From the NCBI RefSeq assembly GCF_047511655.1, contig NC_133401.1, positions 15,656,001 to 15,720,000 of the forward strand: a stretch of DNA of 64,000 nucleotides, written 5' to 3'. Positions 47,140-60,387 of this stretch are shown here, in pieces (within the stretch, counting starts at the first letter, position 1; the number at the start of each line of letters is the position of its first letter). The notes beneath the pieces are model-generated. The model saw only the letters and a list, made by a program, of their open reading frames with translations, did not search any database and was not told where the DNA came from. The position numbers were made by a program, and so were the translations under genes. The stretch comes from Castor canadensis. Its lineage: Eukaryota; Chordata; Mammalia; Rodentia; Castoridae.

Positions 47140-50100
47140 AAAACTAAGATCATGGGAAGATGGCAGATTGCTGACAGCCCCCTGAATCCCAGAGCCCTAC
47201 AGTTCCAAAGGAGGAGGAAAATGAGGGTCTTGGAGAACATATAGGAGGTCCCACAGTCAGTGTTTGCACAGCAACAGCTCTGTTCAAACCAAGACAAAAA
47301 AAAAAAAAAAGTACACAACAGTTCACAGATCTGCACTCCCCGTGACCCTGGAGCCAAATGCCAGCTTCTAAGGTGGGGGCACGGAAAGCTTTCACCTCAA
47401 GAACCACGTAGAGAAGGTCAGTGCCCAAGCAAGAAAGGTGCCCAGTGTGTCATCTGCTGTAGAAAGCTGCTGGGGTCCAGGGAGCAGAAGCAGAAGCACA
47501 TGGCATAGCATGTCTTTGAACAAAGACCTTACCTGGAGCCCACGCATGGGGCAGCAGTTGATATGGTTGTTGTGGTGCACAAACCTGCCAGGGAAACACC
47601 AGGACCTGGTGAGTAGAAGCTTAGCTCTCATGGGTTCCACAGAATATTGTGCAGCATGGCCTAAGAAGTTGCTGAACACACAGTGGCCACAGTAACAGGG
47701 GCCTGTGCTTCCAACCCAAGTTCAGGTCCTCCAGCTAGTGAGGACATTGGACATAAGCCTGTGAGCCTGTGTTTGTGCAAAACTACAGACAGTAAGTACT
47801 GGGGAGCCTGAAACAGGGAAAAGCTGTAAGAGATCTAACTTAGCTCTCCAACCACCTCCCTCTCAATCATCAGGCACCATTCCAGAGGCAGGTATCCAGT
47901 TAGACTGTCACCTAGTGCAGTGAAAGACTCAGACATGAAGAGAGGGGAGAGACCAATGGCTCAGAAGAGCACTAGAAAATTCATATTTGTTGCTGTTAAG
48001 ATTGTGATATAGATTTGTTATTCATTTGTCTTTATCTTTCTCTGTACACGCCAACAATTTTACATTTTCACCCCCCAATTTTCTCTTTAATCATCACATG
48101 AGAGCCCCATAAGCCACCCTTCAGTTTCCACCTTAAACCATCTCTTCTCCTCCCCAATTTATACTTTCCACCTATCAACAATCAGAACCACTTTCTAGCT
48201 CTTAAGTTTCCCTTTCTCTGTCTACTCACCCACAGTCCTCCTTCACTAATAGTACTTTTAGTGGATAGATTCCCAGGTTGTTTTTGTAATTTGTTGTGTT
48301 TATATTTGTTTGTCTGTTCAACTTTCTCCATTGTTCTCCACTATCTTAATATCTAATGGATCTCTTCTACCTATCCTAGTCATTAATCCCTTTGATTAGC
48401 TCAGCTGCCACCCTGTTCTGCTTCTTAACTTCATACCACATATTATCTACTAAAGTTATTCCTCATCTCCCTCCCATCACTACCCTTACTACCTTTAGTT
48501 TTCCAGGACCATTAAGATTCATCTCTGCTCCAATAGACAACTAAAGATACCAGAACAGTAGCAGTAACTGATTGTCATTAGGGACTACTGTAATTTCAAG
48601 GCTATAGCTAAGTCCCCTTGCCCTATGTGGAACAAGGGGAAGCATCCAGCATCTTGAGAACATGAAGCAAAGGGTTTATTATTGAGCAACTACCCCTATC
48701 TAGAGACATGAAAACACACCAGAGCTCAATCACCATCCGGTCCTGTATAATCTTTCGGAAAACCCAACTAAAGGGACACAGGGGATTGGAACCTCCAACC
48801 AAAAACAACCCCAGATGTGTAAATCTCAATGCAGAAACATGAAGCAGTACGGCAACAGTTCTCTCTCAAAACTCAAGTCCACCACAAAGGATCTAAACAG
48901 TAGTGAAGACTGGAAATATCAAATATTGAATTCCAAAAGGTAATAGTAAGAATGATTAATGAGCTCAAAGAAGAGACACACAAGCAAGTGACTGAACTCA
49001 TAGAAGATATGAATAAAACAACTACCTGAGCTAAAGAGAATTCAAACAAAGAGATGAATGAAATTAAGAAGAACATGCAGGATATGAAAGAGGAAATAAA
49101 AAAGATACAGAGATCCTAAAAAATAACCAATTTGAAATGAACAGCTCATATCCCAAATAAAAACCTCAATTAAAAGCTTGGCTAACAAGAGTGGAACAAA
49201 TTGAAAAAAGAGTGTCAGGAACAAAAGACAAAGTAGAAGAATTAGATCAAACAGTCAAAGACCATGAAAAAATGCTAAGAAAATATGAATGGAACATGCA
49301 AGACATCTAGGATGCCATCAAAAGATCAAATATATGAACCATGGGTACAGAAGCAGGAGAGATACAAATTAAAGGCACATATAACTTATTCAATAATATA
49401 ATAACTGAAAATTTCCCCAATCTTGAGAGAAGGAGGGACATCCAGGTTCAGGAGTCTTACAGAACACCAAACCATCAGGACGAGAAAAGAAACATCCCCA
49501 GACGTATTATAATCAAAACACAATATTCAGAAGGCTGCAAAACGGAAACAACAGATCACATAAAGGCACACCCATTAGAATAACAGCAGATTTCTCAACA
49601 CAAACTGAAAATGCCAAGAGGTTATGGAAAGACATATATCAGGCCCTAAAAGGAAACAACTGTCAACGTAGACTAATCAATCCAGCAAAATTATCCTTCC
49701 TAATTGAAAAAGAAATGAAAACCTTCAACAACAAAGAAAAACTAAAGGAATTTATTTCCACCAAACCAGCACTCAGAAAATACTTACAGAGGAAAAAATT
49801 AGATTCAGCCAGGAAAATCCAAAACAGAACAAACAACTCGGACCAAGGAGACTAGCAAAGAAGGAATAGGGGAAAAGTAAACATCAGGGGAAAAAATGAA
49901 ATACCACTCACCTCTCAATACTAACACTGAATGTTAATGGCTTCAGTACCCCAATCAAAAGACAAAGAGTAGCAAGTTGGGTTTAAAAACAAAGCCAACC
50001 ATTTGCTGCTTACAAGAAACACATCTCACTGAGAAGAACAAACATTGGGTCAGAATGAAAGGGTGGAAAAAGATTTTCCAAGCAAATGAACCCCAAAAAC

Positions 50101-50240
50101 AGGCAGAGTAGCTATACTTATATCTGACAAAGTAGACTTCAAACTAGAATAATATATACAGTGGTGATCCCTGCAAAACAATGTGAAGGTACTTAATGCC
50201 ACTGATCTGGACACCTAAAACTGGCTAAAATAATGTTTTT
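47140..50240 (+). mobile_element. L1 5' UTR, ORF1 and start of ORF2, 3'-truncated
   Basis: It starts near ATCATGGGAAGATGGCAGAT (47150), has a C/T-rich stretch 48000-48250, then ORF1-like text (AAAAATGCTAAGAAAATATG, CCCCAATCTTGAGAGAAGGA) at about 48900-49850. ORF2 starts at about 49900 (CTCTCAATACTAACACTGAA) and stops at about 50240. Frameshifts and stops break both ORFs. Confidence 0.7.
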
Positions 50241-50764
50241 TTATAATACATACTTTACAACTAATGAAAAGATTAAGAACACATGAACACTTTGTTGGAT
50301 GTTTCAGAATTGTCTGCAGTCTTCAGTCTTAGGCTTCCATTCATGAAGAGAATCCTTGGGCTGGCTCTACCACTGTCAATTTTCTTTGGTTTCTATGGAA
50401 ATGCACTGGGCTCTGAGGCAGTAAGTGTTGATGAGATTCACTTAGACTGATCTAAGAGCAGGTTAGGAGGGAGAAATGAGCTGCTTGCAGAAAAACAAAA
50501 GACATCTCAGGAAGTGCTTAGAAAGGAAATAATTTACTTCCTAGCCTAGAAGAACAGAAAGTTATTGCCTTTTCTTTGGCTACAGCAACTGCATCCTAAG
50601 CTGCACATAAATGAGACCATACAGATGATATGAACAGCAGTATCAACTTGATGACTTGGCCTTCATAGAACACTCTACCCAACAAATGCAGAAAACTCTT
50701 TTCTGGTTTACCTGAAACACACTCCAGAACAGATCACCTTCTGAGCCACAAAAGTTTTTTTCCT
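50241..50764. other. No recognised feature
   Basis: Between the truncated L1 and a SINE. Includes possible diverged L1 ends near 50640-50730 (CAGTATCAACTTGATGACTT, CACTCTACCCAACAAATGCA). No gene seen. Confidence 0.35.
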
Positions 50765-50960
50765 TTCCTTCTGCAGTCCTGGGGATGGAACCCAGGGCCT
50801 CCCCGTTATTAGGCAAGCACTCTACCACTTAAGCTTTTGTTCTCTGTTTTTGATACAAAATCTTGCTACTTTGCCCTGGATGGCCTTGAATTTGAGGTCC
50901 TCCTGCCACCATCTCCCAAGTTGCTGGGATTACAGACATTCACCACTACACCCAGTAGAA
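50765..50960 (-). repeat. ID/B1 composite SINE, minus strand
   Basis: TGCAGTCCTGGGGATGGAAC, AAGCACTCTACCACTTAAGC and TTGCTGGGATTACAGACATT on the plus strand are the reversed composite SINE. Confidence 0.8.
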
Positions 50961-51324
50961 AACAAGTTCTAATGGATGCAAAAGAATTCAAGTCATAATC
51001 ACAACTGGATTAGATCAGAAATTAAAAACATGCCTGGAAAATCCAAGTAGGCTATGAATCAAAAGAAAAATCAAGAGACACTGTGAAGGGTATTGTGAGT
51101 GAAAATGAAAACAGAACATATCAAAATTTGTAAGAATGCCACTGAAACAGTGTTTAATAAGAAATTTATGTATTAGAAAGATCTCAAAGAAACTAGAGAA
51201 ATGAACCCAATGTAAGCAAAAAATGAAATAATAGTAAATAATGAAGTAAAAATGAAAACCTAGCTCTTTGAAAAGAACAATAAAATTGGTAAATTTCAGC
51301 ATGAATGATAAAAAAGACAATTGC

Positions 51325-51410
51325 AAGCACAGGGAATGTAGCTCAGAGGTAGAACACTTGCCTAACAAGCCCAAGGCCCTGAGTTTGATCACCAGCACAC
51401 ACAAGACAAG
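51325..51410 (+). repeat. ID-type SINE
   Basis: AGCACAGGGAATGTAGCTCAG, AGAACACTTGCCTAACAAGC and GCCCTGAGTTTGATCACC form a tRNA-derived ID unit on the plus strand, with a short A-rich tail. Confidence 0.75.
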
Positions 51411-51466
51411 TAATAAGTATCAAGAATGAGAGAATAGTTATGACAATAAATGTAACAACTCAGACA

Positions 51467-51521
51467 ACTGTTAGTTATGTTAGTTAGATACCATAACTGT
51501 TAGTTATGTTAGTTAGATACC
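51467..51521 (+). repeat. Perfect 26-bp direct repeat, 29-bp period
   Basis: ACTGTTAGTTATGTTAGTTA...TACC at 51467-51492 recurs at 51496-51521. It abuts a diverged LTR-like segment. Confidence 0.9.
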
Positions 51522-51524
51522 CAC

Positions 51525-51720
51525 TTCCTCCAATCAGGCCCCACCTTCCACAGTTTCCACCCACTACAATGACATCAAATTGTGAATCCATCAGTGCATT
51601 GATCCATTGATTAGGTGAGAGCCCTCAGGATGCAATCACCTATCAATTACTAGATCCACCTGTCGGGGACCAAGTCTTCAACACATGAGCCTTTTTGGAG
51701 GAAGGAGAGACACCTCATAT
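51525..51720 (-). mobile_element. Diverged LTR-like fragment
   Basis: CTTCCTCCAATCAGGCCCCA, CCTTCCACAGTTTCCACCC and GAGCCCTCAGGATGCAATCA resemble the reversed middle of MaLR LTRs. Tentative. Confidence 0.4.
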
Positions 51721-51724
51721 CCAA

Positions 51725-53609
51725 AACACTAAAACACAAAACTATAAAAAGCTGCTAAAACAAAATAGGACCTAAATAGAGAGGTATACCATGTTCAAGG
51801 GCTGGAAAATATCTACTGCTAGTGTCTATTGTCCCTAAACTGATCTATACATTCAATGCAATTCCAATCAACATTCTGGTAGACTTTTGTAGTTATTTTT
51901 TTGAGACAAGGTCTCACAACATAGCCCAAGATGCTCAAGTCCTTGGTACAAAATGACACAATATTTGCATAGGTCTGTGTACCTCCTCCTGCACACTTTA
52001 ATCTCTACATAGCATACCTAGTGCAATGCAAATGCTATGTAAACAGCTGCTATACAATGTTGTTTAGGGAATGTGACAAGAAAGCAGTCTCTCAATGTTC
52101 AGTACAGACACAGCTGGATGACTCCTCAGATACAAAACCCAGGATGAAGGACAGAGACTGACTCCACAAAAGCCAAACGCTTTCCTTACATCAACAATGG
52201 ACAAGTGGAATTTGAACTTAAAGACAATGCCATTTCCATTACCACACCCCCCAAATGAAATACTTAGGTATGAGGATAAGAAAAGCTGTACAAAGCCTAC
52301 ATGAGGAAATCTACAAAATGCTATGAAAGAAAGAGCCTGTGTTCATGGACAGAAAGATTCAATATAGTCAAAGATGACAGATCTTCCCAACTTGATCTAT
52401 AGACTAACTGCAATCCTGATCAAACTTCAGTAAGTGTTTCATAGATATTGACAAACATTTTACAGTTTATATGGAAAAGCAAAAGACCCAAAACAGGCAA
52501 CAATGCTGAAGGAGAGGAACAATGTTGGGAGACTGATATTACCCAACTTCAACACTTACAATAAATAAAGCTATGATAACTGGTGCAATGTGGTATTAGC
52601 AAAAGAACAAGTAGACCAATGGAACAGAATCACCCAGAAAAAGATCCACATTAATGCAGTTACCTAATCTTTAATAAAAGAACAAAGAAAACACAATCAT
52701 ACAGTCTTTTCAACAAATGGTATTGGAATAAGGTGAATGCACATTCATGTGCAAAAAAAAAAATCTAGACCTAAGCCTTAAACTTTTCTCAAAAATTAAC
52801 TTAAGGGCTGGCAGAGTGGATCAAGCAGTAAGAGTGCCTGCCAGCAAGCATGAGACTCTGAGTTCAAAACCCAGTGACATCAAAAAACCCATTAACTTAA
52901 ATGGTCAGGCACCAATGGTGCCTATAATCCTAGCTACTTTGGAGGCAGAGATCTGGAAGATTGTGGTTCCAGGCCAGACAAGGCAGAAAAAAATTTTGTG
53001 AGACCACATCTGAACAGAAAAAACTGGGGCGTGATGCTGGGTGCCTATCATCCATGCTACAGTGGGAAGCCTAAAATAGGAGGGTCAAAGTCTAGGAGAG
53101 CCTGGGCAAAACACAAGACCCTATCTCAAAAATAATCAAAGAAAAAAGGGCTGGAGGCATGGCTCAAGCAGTAGAGGGCCTGCCAAACAAGCAGAAAGCC
53201 CTGAGTTCAAATCCCAGTACCTCCAAAAGGATTTAACTTAAAATGGATCATAGCCAGTTATGGTAACACATCTATAATCCCAGTATTGAGGAGGTTGAGG
53301 CAGGAGGATCATGAGTTCAAGACCAGTCTGGGCTTCAGAGTGAGTTCCAGGCCAGGCAACATGGCTACATAGTGAGACCTTGTCTCAAAAACAAGGAAAA
53401 TATGGATCATAAACCTAAACATAAAACATAAAACTCCCAGGATATAATGAGGAAATCTATGTAAACCAGGTTTGGGAATGAGTTTTTAGATACAACACAA
53501 AGACATGATCCACAAAACAAAGAATTGCTTACAACTCAGTAAGACCAATTTCTTTTTTAAAAAAATGGGCAAAGATTTTGAGCACAGATACTATACAAAA
53601 GAAAATATA
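51725..53609 (+). mobile_element. Old L1 ORF2 3' part, left segment
   Basis: TACATTCAATGCAATTCCAA and TGAGGAAATCTACAAAATGC, then CAAAAGACCCAAAACAGGCA, ACCCAACTTCAACACTTACA and TCAACAAATGGTATTGGAAT, run in L1 ORF2 order to AAAAATGGGCAAAGATTTTGA at 53560. The text continues at 60388 after the young L1 at 53610-60387. SINEs at 52805-53395 also split it. It is broken by stops and diverged. Confidence 0.65.
52805..53395 (+). repeat. Run of ID-like and B1-like SINEs
   Basis: 52805-52885 is an ID unit (GGGCTGGCAGAGTGGATCAA, GTGCCTGCCAGCAAGCATGA). 52905-53225 is a B1-like pair plus an ID end (GGGCTGGAGGCATGGCTCAA, TGAGTTCAAATCCCAGTACC). 53245-53395 is a B1-like unit (AGCCAGTTATGGTAACACAT, TGAGTTCAAGACCAGTCTGG, TTGTCTCAAAAACAAGG). 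All are on the plus strand and inside the old L1. Confidence 0.8.
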
Positions 53610-54938
53610 TGAGGATCCAAGATGGCAACTAGGGCACAGAAGCAGACAGCATGAGCTCTGTAAATCAAAAATCTTGCTGAGAGGCTGGAGCCACACTTGG
53701 TGGAAATAAAGCACCAAGAAAAATCAACACTTTGACACCCTGAGCCCCTAGCCCGTGGAAAGCTTCTCCATGCCACGTTACACTGAGAAAACAGGAGGCT
53801 CCTATGCTGCCAGACACCAGCTCCAAGCCTCCTTGGTAGACATTCAGCAGACCAACAGGTAAGCAAGCACCAAGCACCACACGATATTCCCCCAGCCACC
53901 CCTGGGATAAACTAGCATAGCCCCCTGGGCAGATTGACCCCCCACCCCTCAAAAAAAAACTGAATAAACAAGGAACTGAAAACTACCACACAGCAGAGGG
54001 GGCTGGGTGCTGTAAGTGCACCGGAGAAGGGGGGAAGGACAAGGAGCTGATCTCTGTGCAAACTTTCAGTAAACAAAGGCTGGAAAGGCAGAAGGGCCGA
54101 CAGTGGGCAGATGATAACACACTGCCTAAAATAGGGCATGTAGCCCTATTTCATCTCCTGAGCCAGTGAGCAACATCCAAAGTCAAATGGCTCTGCAAAA
54201 TTGCAAACCAATCAGCAAACCATCATAACATGCTGACAGTGGAGGGGCCAGCTGACAGATCAGACCTTGCCCCTGATAAAGGGGGTGAGGCAAAGAAACA
54301 AGCCCCCAGTAAACCAACACAGTGAAAAACCCAATCCAAAGCAGGATGGCTGGTGGGCTACAGAGCTGATCTCTGGAATCTAAGGACAACATACAAACTT
54401 AAACTGCTACACCTCACTGAGGGAGGAGTTGACCAAGCAGCTGCTGTTGAAAGAAAGAAGAAAAACTGGCAAGACTCCCCAACCACCTGGCAAGACTACA
54501 ACAGAGCTTCTGCTTAAATACCAACACCAAGACTGGATACTGAAGGAGTAACACCAGAACTACTAAAACTGAAATTCTATTGTTCCTGAACCTGGAGTTT
54601 TTTTGTGTGTTTGTTTTGTTTCTTGTTTGTTTGTTTGTGTTTGTTCATCTCTCCCCATTGATTTCTTTGGGTTTTTGTTTTGTTTTGTTAGTTTTACTAT
54701 TGTGAGTTAGTTAACACTAAATTACACCGAGACCAAGGAAAGAAATAGCATACATACACTAAGCTAAAAGCCCAATACACCCACAAAACAAAATTAAACC
54801 GAGGGAAAGAAAACAGGTGACTGAAACCACAATAGCCTATCAAGAACATAGTTACACAAGTCGAGCAATGGGAAGACAAACAAGGGATGGAAACCATTCT
54901 CTCCCCAAAAATAATTTAATACAAGATTAAGAGGGAAA

Positions 54939-56047
54939 TGAAGAAAACAGATACCAGTTCCAGACTCTAACAAAACAAAATAAATGACACCAAGGAACCC
55001 AATGATGCCCACAATAACATCCTCAAAGAAGAAATCCTGCAAGTAATCACTGAGAATTTCATGGAGATGTTACTAGACATGGTCAACAAAAACATACAAG
55101 AGGCACTGAAGAAATTCCAAGACACCAAAAATAAGGAATACAAGAAGACACAGAAAGAAATAAATGAACTCATACATCCCTAAATAAACACCAAAGTGAA
55201 ACAGAGAACACTATAAATAGACAGATAAATGAATTAAAGACAAAAATTGACAACATTAAAGAGGAAGTGACCCATGATATGGAAAACCTCAGAAAAAAGA
55301 ATGAAACAGAAATACAAAACAAATGGAAGGCCCCTCCAGCGGACTAGAACAAGCAGAAGACAAAATCTCAGAACTTGAAGATAAAATGGAAATTAAAGGA
55401 AAAACTGAAGCGCTATTAATCAAACAACTCAAAACCTGTGACAGGACTATGCAAGAACTCACTGACTCCATCAAAAGACCAAACTTGAGAATCATGGGCA
55501 TTGTAGAAGGAGAAGAGGAGCAAGCAAAAGGAATTTGGAATATATTCAACAAAATAATAAATTTCCCAAATCTAGAAAAATCTATGCCCACTCAGGTGTA
55601 GGAAGCCTCCAGGACACCAAACAGATTTGACCAAAATAAAACCACCCCATGACATGTTATCATTAAAACAACAAACACAGAGAATAGACAAAGAATATTG
55701 AAGACTGTAAGAGAGAAAAAACAAATAACACACAAAAGTAAAACCATCAAAATCACAGCAGATTTCTCAATGGAAACCTTAAAGAAAGAAGAGCATGGAG
55801 AGAGATCTTCTGGGCACTGAATGAAAAGAACTTCAACCCTAGGATACTCTTCCCAGCAAAACTATCATTCAAAGTAGATGGAGCAATAAAAGTCTTCCAT
55901 GATGAGCAGAAACTAAAACAATATATGACCACCAAGCCACCACTACAAAAGATTCTTAAGGAATTCTGCACACAGAAAATGAAAGCAAACAAAACCATGG
56001 GAGGACAGGCAACACCAAACCACAGGAGAAGAAAAGACAATGAATGA
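54939..56047 (+). pseudogene. L1 ORF1 remnant
   Basis: It lies between 5' UTR and ORF2. An open stretch at 55323-55601 gives a charged coiled coil (QAEDKISELEDKMEIKGKTE type) followed by the RNA-recognition words PNLRIMGIVEGEE. The C-terminal part at 55750-56047 includes FNPRILFPAKLSF-like text and ends RRRKDNE before TGA. Frames change at least twice, so no full ORF1p is made. It would coat L1 RNA. Confidence 0.75.
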
Positions 56048-56105
56048 GAGAATAACATTGATTCAGCTTCACACACTCAAACCCTTAAATGACAAAAACA
56101 ACTAA

Positions 56106-59100
56106 ATGACAGGAATCACCATATACCTATCAATACTAACACTTAATGTTAACGGACTTAACTCTCCCATCAAAAAACACCATTTGGCAAACTGGATTAA
56201 AAAGGAAGATCCAGCAATCTGTTGCTTTCAGGAGACCCATCTCATTGACAGAAACAAGCACTGGCTTAGGGTGAAAGGCTAGAAGAAGACTTACCAAGCC
56301 AATGGCCCCCGAAAATAGGGAAGAGTAGAAATACTTATCTCGGACAAAGTAGACTTCAAACTTGCATTGATCAAATGAGACAAAGAAGGACATTCCATAC
56401 GAATAAAAGGTGAAATACACCAAAAGGAAATAACAATTATGAACCTACATGCACCCAATGTCAGTGCACCCAATTTCATCACACATACTCTGAAGGACCT
56501 AAAAGCATATATAGACTCCAACACAGTGGTAGTGGGAGACTTTAATACCCCGCTATCACCAATAGATAGGTCATCCAAACAAAAAATCAATAAAGAAATC
56601 CTAGACCTAAAATATACCATAGAACAAATGGACCTACTTGATGTCTACAGAACATTTCATCCAACTTCTACACAATATACATTCTTCTCAGCAGCCCATG
56701 GAACTTTCTCCAAAATTGATCATATCTTAGGGTACAAAGCAAGCCTCAGCAAATATAAGAAAATATAAATAATCCCATGCATTCTATCTAATCACAATGC
56801 ATTAAAACTAGAACTCAACAACAAAAACAACACTAGAAAACATGCAAATAATTGGAAGCAGAACAACACATTGCTCAATGATCAATGGGTCATTGATGAA
56901 ATAAAAGAGGAAATTAAAAGGTTCCCGGAAGCTAATGAAAATGAAAACATAATCTACCAGAACCTATGGGACACAGCAAAGGCAGTCCTAAAAGGAAAGT
57001 GTATAGCCATGAGTGCATATATTAAAAAGACAGAAAGATCTCAAATCAATGATCTAATGCTACATCTCAAACTCCTAGAGAAACAAGAACAAGCAAATCC
57101 CAAAACAAGTAGAAAGAGAGAAATAATAAAAATAAGGGCCAAAATTAATGAAGTAGAAACAAAAAAAATACAAAAAATCAACGTAACAAAAAGCTGGTTC
57201 CTTGAAAACATAAACAAGATTGACAGACCCCTGGCAAACCTGACTAAAATGAGGAGAGTAAAAGCCCAAATCAGTAAAATCAGAAATGCAAAAGGGGAGA
57301 TAACAACAAACACCACGAAAATCCAGGAAATCATCACTACTTTGAAAACTAATATTCTAATAAATTTGAAAATCTTGAAGAAATGGGCAGATTTCTAGAA
57401 ACTTACAACCACCCAAAACTGAATCAAGAGGATATTAATCACCTGAATAGATCTATAACACAAAAAGAAATTGAAGCTGCCATCAAGAGCCTCCCAAAAA
57501 AGAAAAGTCCAGGACCTGATGGATTCACTGCTGAATTCTACCAGATGTTTAAAGAAGAACGAATACCAACCCCCCTTAAACTGTTCCACGAAATAGAACA
57601 GGAAGGAACACTGCCTAACTCATTTTATGAAGCCAGCATTACACTCACCCCAAAACCAAAGATACCTCCAAAAAGAACTGTAGGCCAATCTCCTTAATGA
57701 ACACTGATGCAAAAATCCTCAATAAAATAATAGCAAATCAAATCCAACAACACATCAGAAAGATCATCCACCACAACTAAGTCGCCTTCATCCCAGGGAT
57801 GCAGGGGTGGTTCAACATATGCAAATCTATAAATGTAATACAGCACATTAATAGAAGCAAAGACAAAAACCACTTGATCATCTCAACAGATGCAGAAAAA
57901 GCCTTCAATAAGATCCCACACCACTTTATGATAAAAACTCTGAGAAAACTAGGAATAGAAGGAATGTACCTCAACATTGTAAAGGTTATCTATGACAAAC
58001 CTATAGCCAACATCATACTTAATGGAGAAAAACTGAAACCATTTCCCCTAAAATCAGGATTGAGACAAGGGTGCCTGCTATCCCCACTCCTATTTAACAT
58101 AGTCCTGGAATTCCTATCCAGAGCAATTAGGCAAGAAGAAATAAAAGGAATACAAATAGGTAAAGAAAATGCCAAAATATCTCTATTTGCAGATGACATG
58201 ATCCTATATCTTAAAGACCAAAAAACTCTACCCAAAAACTCCTAGACACCATAAATAGCTACAGCAAGGTGAAGGGATACAAAATCTACTTACAAAAATC
58301 ATTAGCTTTTCTATACATCAACAACAAACAAATTGAGAAAGAATATATGGAAACAATTCCATTTACAATAGCCTCAAAAAAAATCAAATACCTAGGAGCA
58401 AACCTAACAAAAGATGTGAATGACCTGTACAAGAAGAACTATAAACCCCTGAAGAAAGAGATTGAGGAAGAGTACAGAAGATGGAAAGATCTCCCATGCT
58501 CACTGATTGGTAGAATCAACTTAGTAAAAATGGCTATACTACCAAAAGCAACCTACATGTTTAATGCAATTCCCATCAAAATCCCAATTACATTCATCAC
58601 AGAAATTGAAAAATCTACCCTAAAGTTCATTTGGAAACACAAGAGACCATGAATAGCCAAGGCAATACTCAGCAAAAAGAGCAATGCTAGAGGTATCACA
58701 ATACCCGACTTCAAACTATATTACAAAGCAATAACAATAAAAACAGCATGGTACTGGCACAAAAACAGACATGAAGACCAGTGGAACAGAATAGAGGACC
58801 CGGATATGAATCCACACAGCTATGTCCACCTTATTTTTGACAAAGGTGCCAAAAACATACGATGAAGAAAAGACAGCCTCTTCAACAAATGTTGCTGGGA
58901 AAAGTGGTTATCTGCCTGCAAAAAACTGAAACTAGATCCATGTTTATCACCCTGTACTAGTATCAACTCAAAATGTATCAAGGACCTTAATATCAGACCC
59001 AAAACTCTGAAGTTAGTACAGGAAAGAGCAGGGAATACTCTGGAAGCAATAGATATAGGCAAGGACTTCCTCAATAGAACCCCAGCAGCTTGGCAACTAA

Positions 59101-59940
59101 GAGAAAGAATGGACAAATGGGACTTCATAAAATTAAAAACCTCCTGCACAACAAAAGAAATGGTCTCCATAAACTGAAGAGATCACCCACAGAGTGGGAG
59201 AAAATATTTGCCAGCCTTACATCAGACAAAGGACTGATAACCAGAATATATAGGAAACTCAAAAATCTAAACTCTCCCAAAAATCAATGAACCAATAAAG
59301 AAAAGGGCAACTGAACTAAACAGTTCAGTTTAGAAAAAAAGAAGAAATTCAAATGGCCAAAAAACACATGAAAATATGCTCACCATCTCTGGTCATAAAG
59401 TAAATGCAAATCAAAACCACACTAAGATTGCACCTCACTCCTGTTAGAATAGATATCATCAAAAACACCACCACCAACAGGTGTTGGTGAGGATGTGGGG
59501 GAAAAAGGAACCCTCTTACACTGCTGGTGGTAATGCAAGCTAGTGCAACCACTTTGGAAAACAATATGGAGGCTTCTTAAAAATCTAAACATAGATCTGC
59601 CATATGATCCAGCAATCCCACTCCTAGGGATATATTCAAAGGAATGCAACTCAGGTTACTCCAGAGGCATCTGAACAACCATGTTTATCGCAGCGCTATT
59701 CACAATAGCCAAGTTATGGAAACAGCCAAGATGCCCCACTACTGATGAATGGATTAAGAAAATATGATATTTATACACAATGGGAGTTTTACTCAGCCAT
59801 GAAAAAGAATGAAATCTTATCATTCGTAAGTAAATGGATGGAACCAGAAAACATCATCCTGAGCAAGGTTAGCCATGTTTAGAAGATGAAAAATCATGTG
59901 TTCTTCCTCATATGTACACTTTAGATCTAGGGCAAACGCA
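56106..59940 (+). pseudogene. L1 ORF2 remnant (endonuclease and reverse transcriptase)
   Basis: It opens at ATG 56106 with the endonuclease (LSILTLNVNGLNSPI, then ICCFQETHL), and 56439-56768 is the back part of the endonuclease (VVVGDFNTPLS). 56871-57398 and 57383-57697 give the pre-RT and RT entry ([16 protein letters not shown]). 57799-58245 carries the palm with [12 protein letters not shown], which keeps both catalytic Asp. 58269-58652 and beyond give the thumb and C-terminal region. Several frameshifts and stops (near 56770, 57370, 57700, 58250, 58650) split it. Confidence 0.82.
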
Positions 59941-60387
59941 GCAATGTTGTTGGACTTCGGTCACACACTAAGGGGAGAGCACATACAGGAGGAATGGGGA
60001 TAGGTAGGAAACCCAAAACTTGAAAGTGTTTGATGTCCCCACTGCAGAGGAGCTAATACAGTAACCTTAAAGCGACAGAGGTCACTATGGGAAAGTGACT
60101 GGGAAGTAGAGAAGAGCTCAACCAGAGCTCAATTCAGGTTGTAATACACTTGTGCATGGAAGCAACACTAGGAATCTCTCTGTATAGCTATCCTTATCTC
60201 AACTAGCAAAAACACTAAGTCTTTCTAATTACTGCTTATGCTACTCTTCAGCAAAATTGCAGAGAAGGGCAGAATAGGTTCTGCCTGGAAGCGAAGAGGG
60301 TTGTCGGGAGAAGGAAGGAATGGGAGGCAGGGCAGAGAAATGGCCCAAACAATGTATGCACATATGAATAAATGAATTTTAAAAAAG

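Larger units (their letters stand above)
53610..60387 (+). mobile_element. Full-length LINE-1, plus strand
   Basis: 6.8 kb: 5' end GAGGATCCAAGATGGCAACT at 53611, 5' UTR to about 54930, ORF1 remnant to about 56047, ORF2 remnant from 56106, 3' UTR, then AATAAATGAATTTTAAAAAAG at about 60365-60387. A target-site duplication flanks it: AAGAAAATATA (53599-53609) and AAGAAAATACA (60388-60398). It interrupts an older L1 whose text continues on both sides. It is the least diverged L1 in the window, but frameshifts in ORF2 make it inactive. It is antisense to the ZNF235-like gene. Confidence 0.88.

Noticed and set aside
56871-57398. 175-codon open frame as a possible host gene
   Set aside because: It is part of L1 ORF2 between endonuclease and reverse transcriptase.
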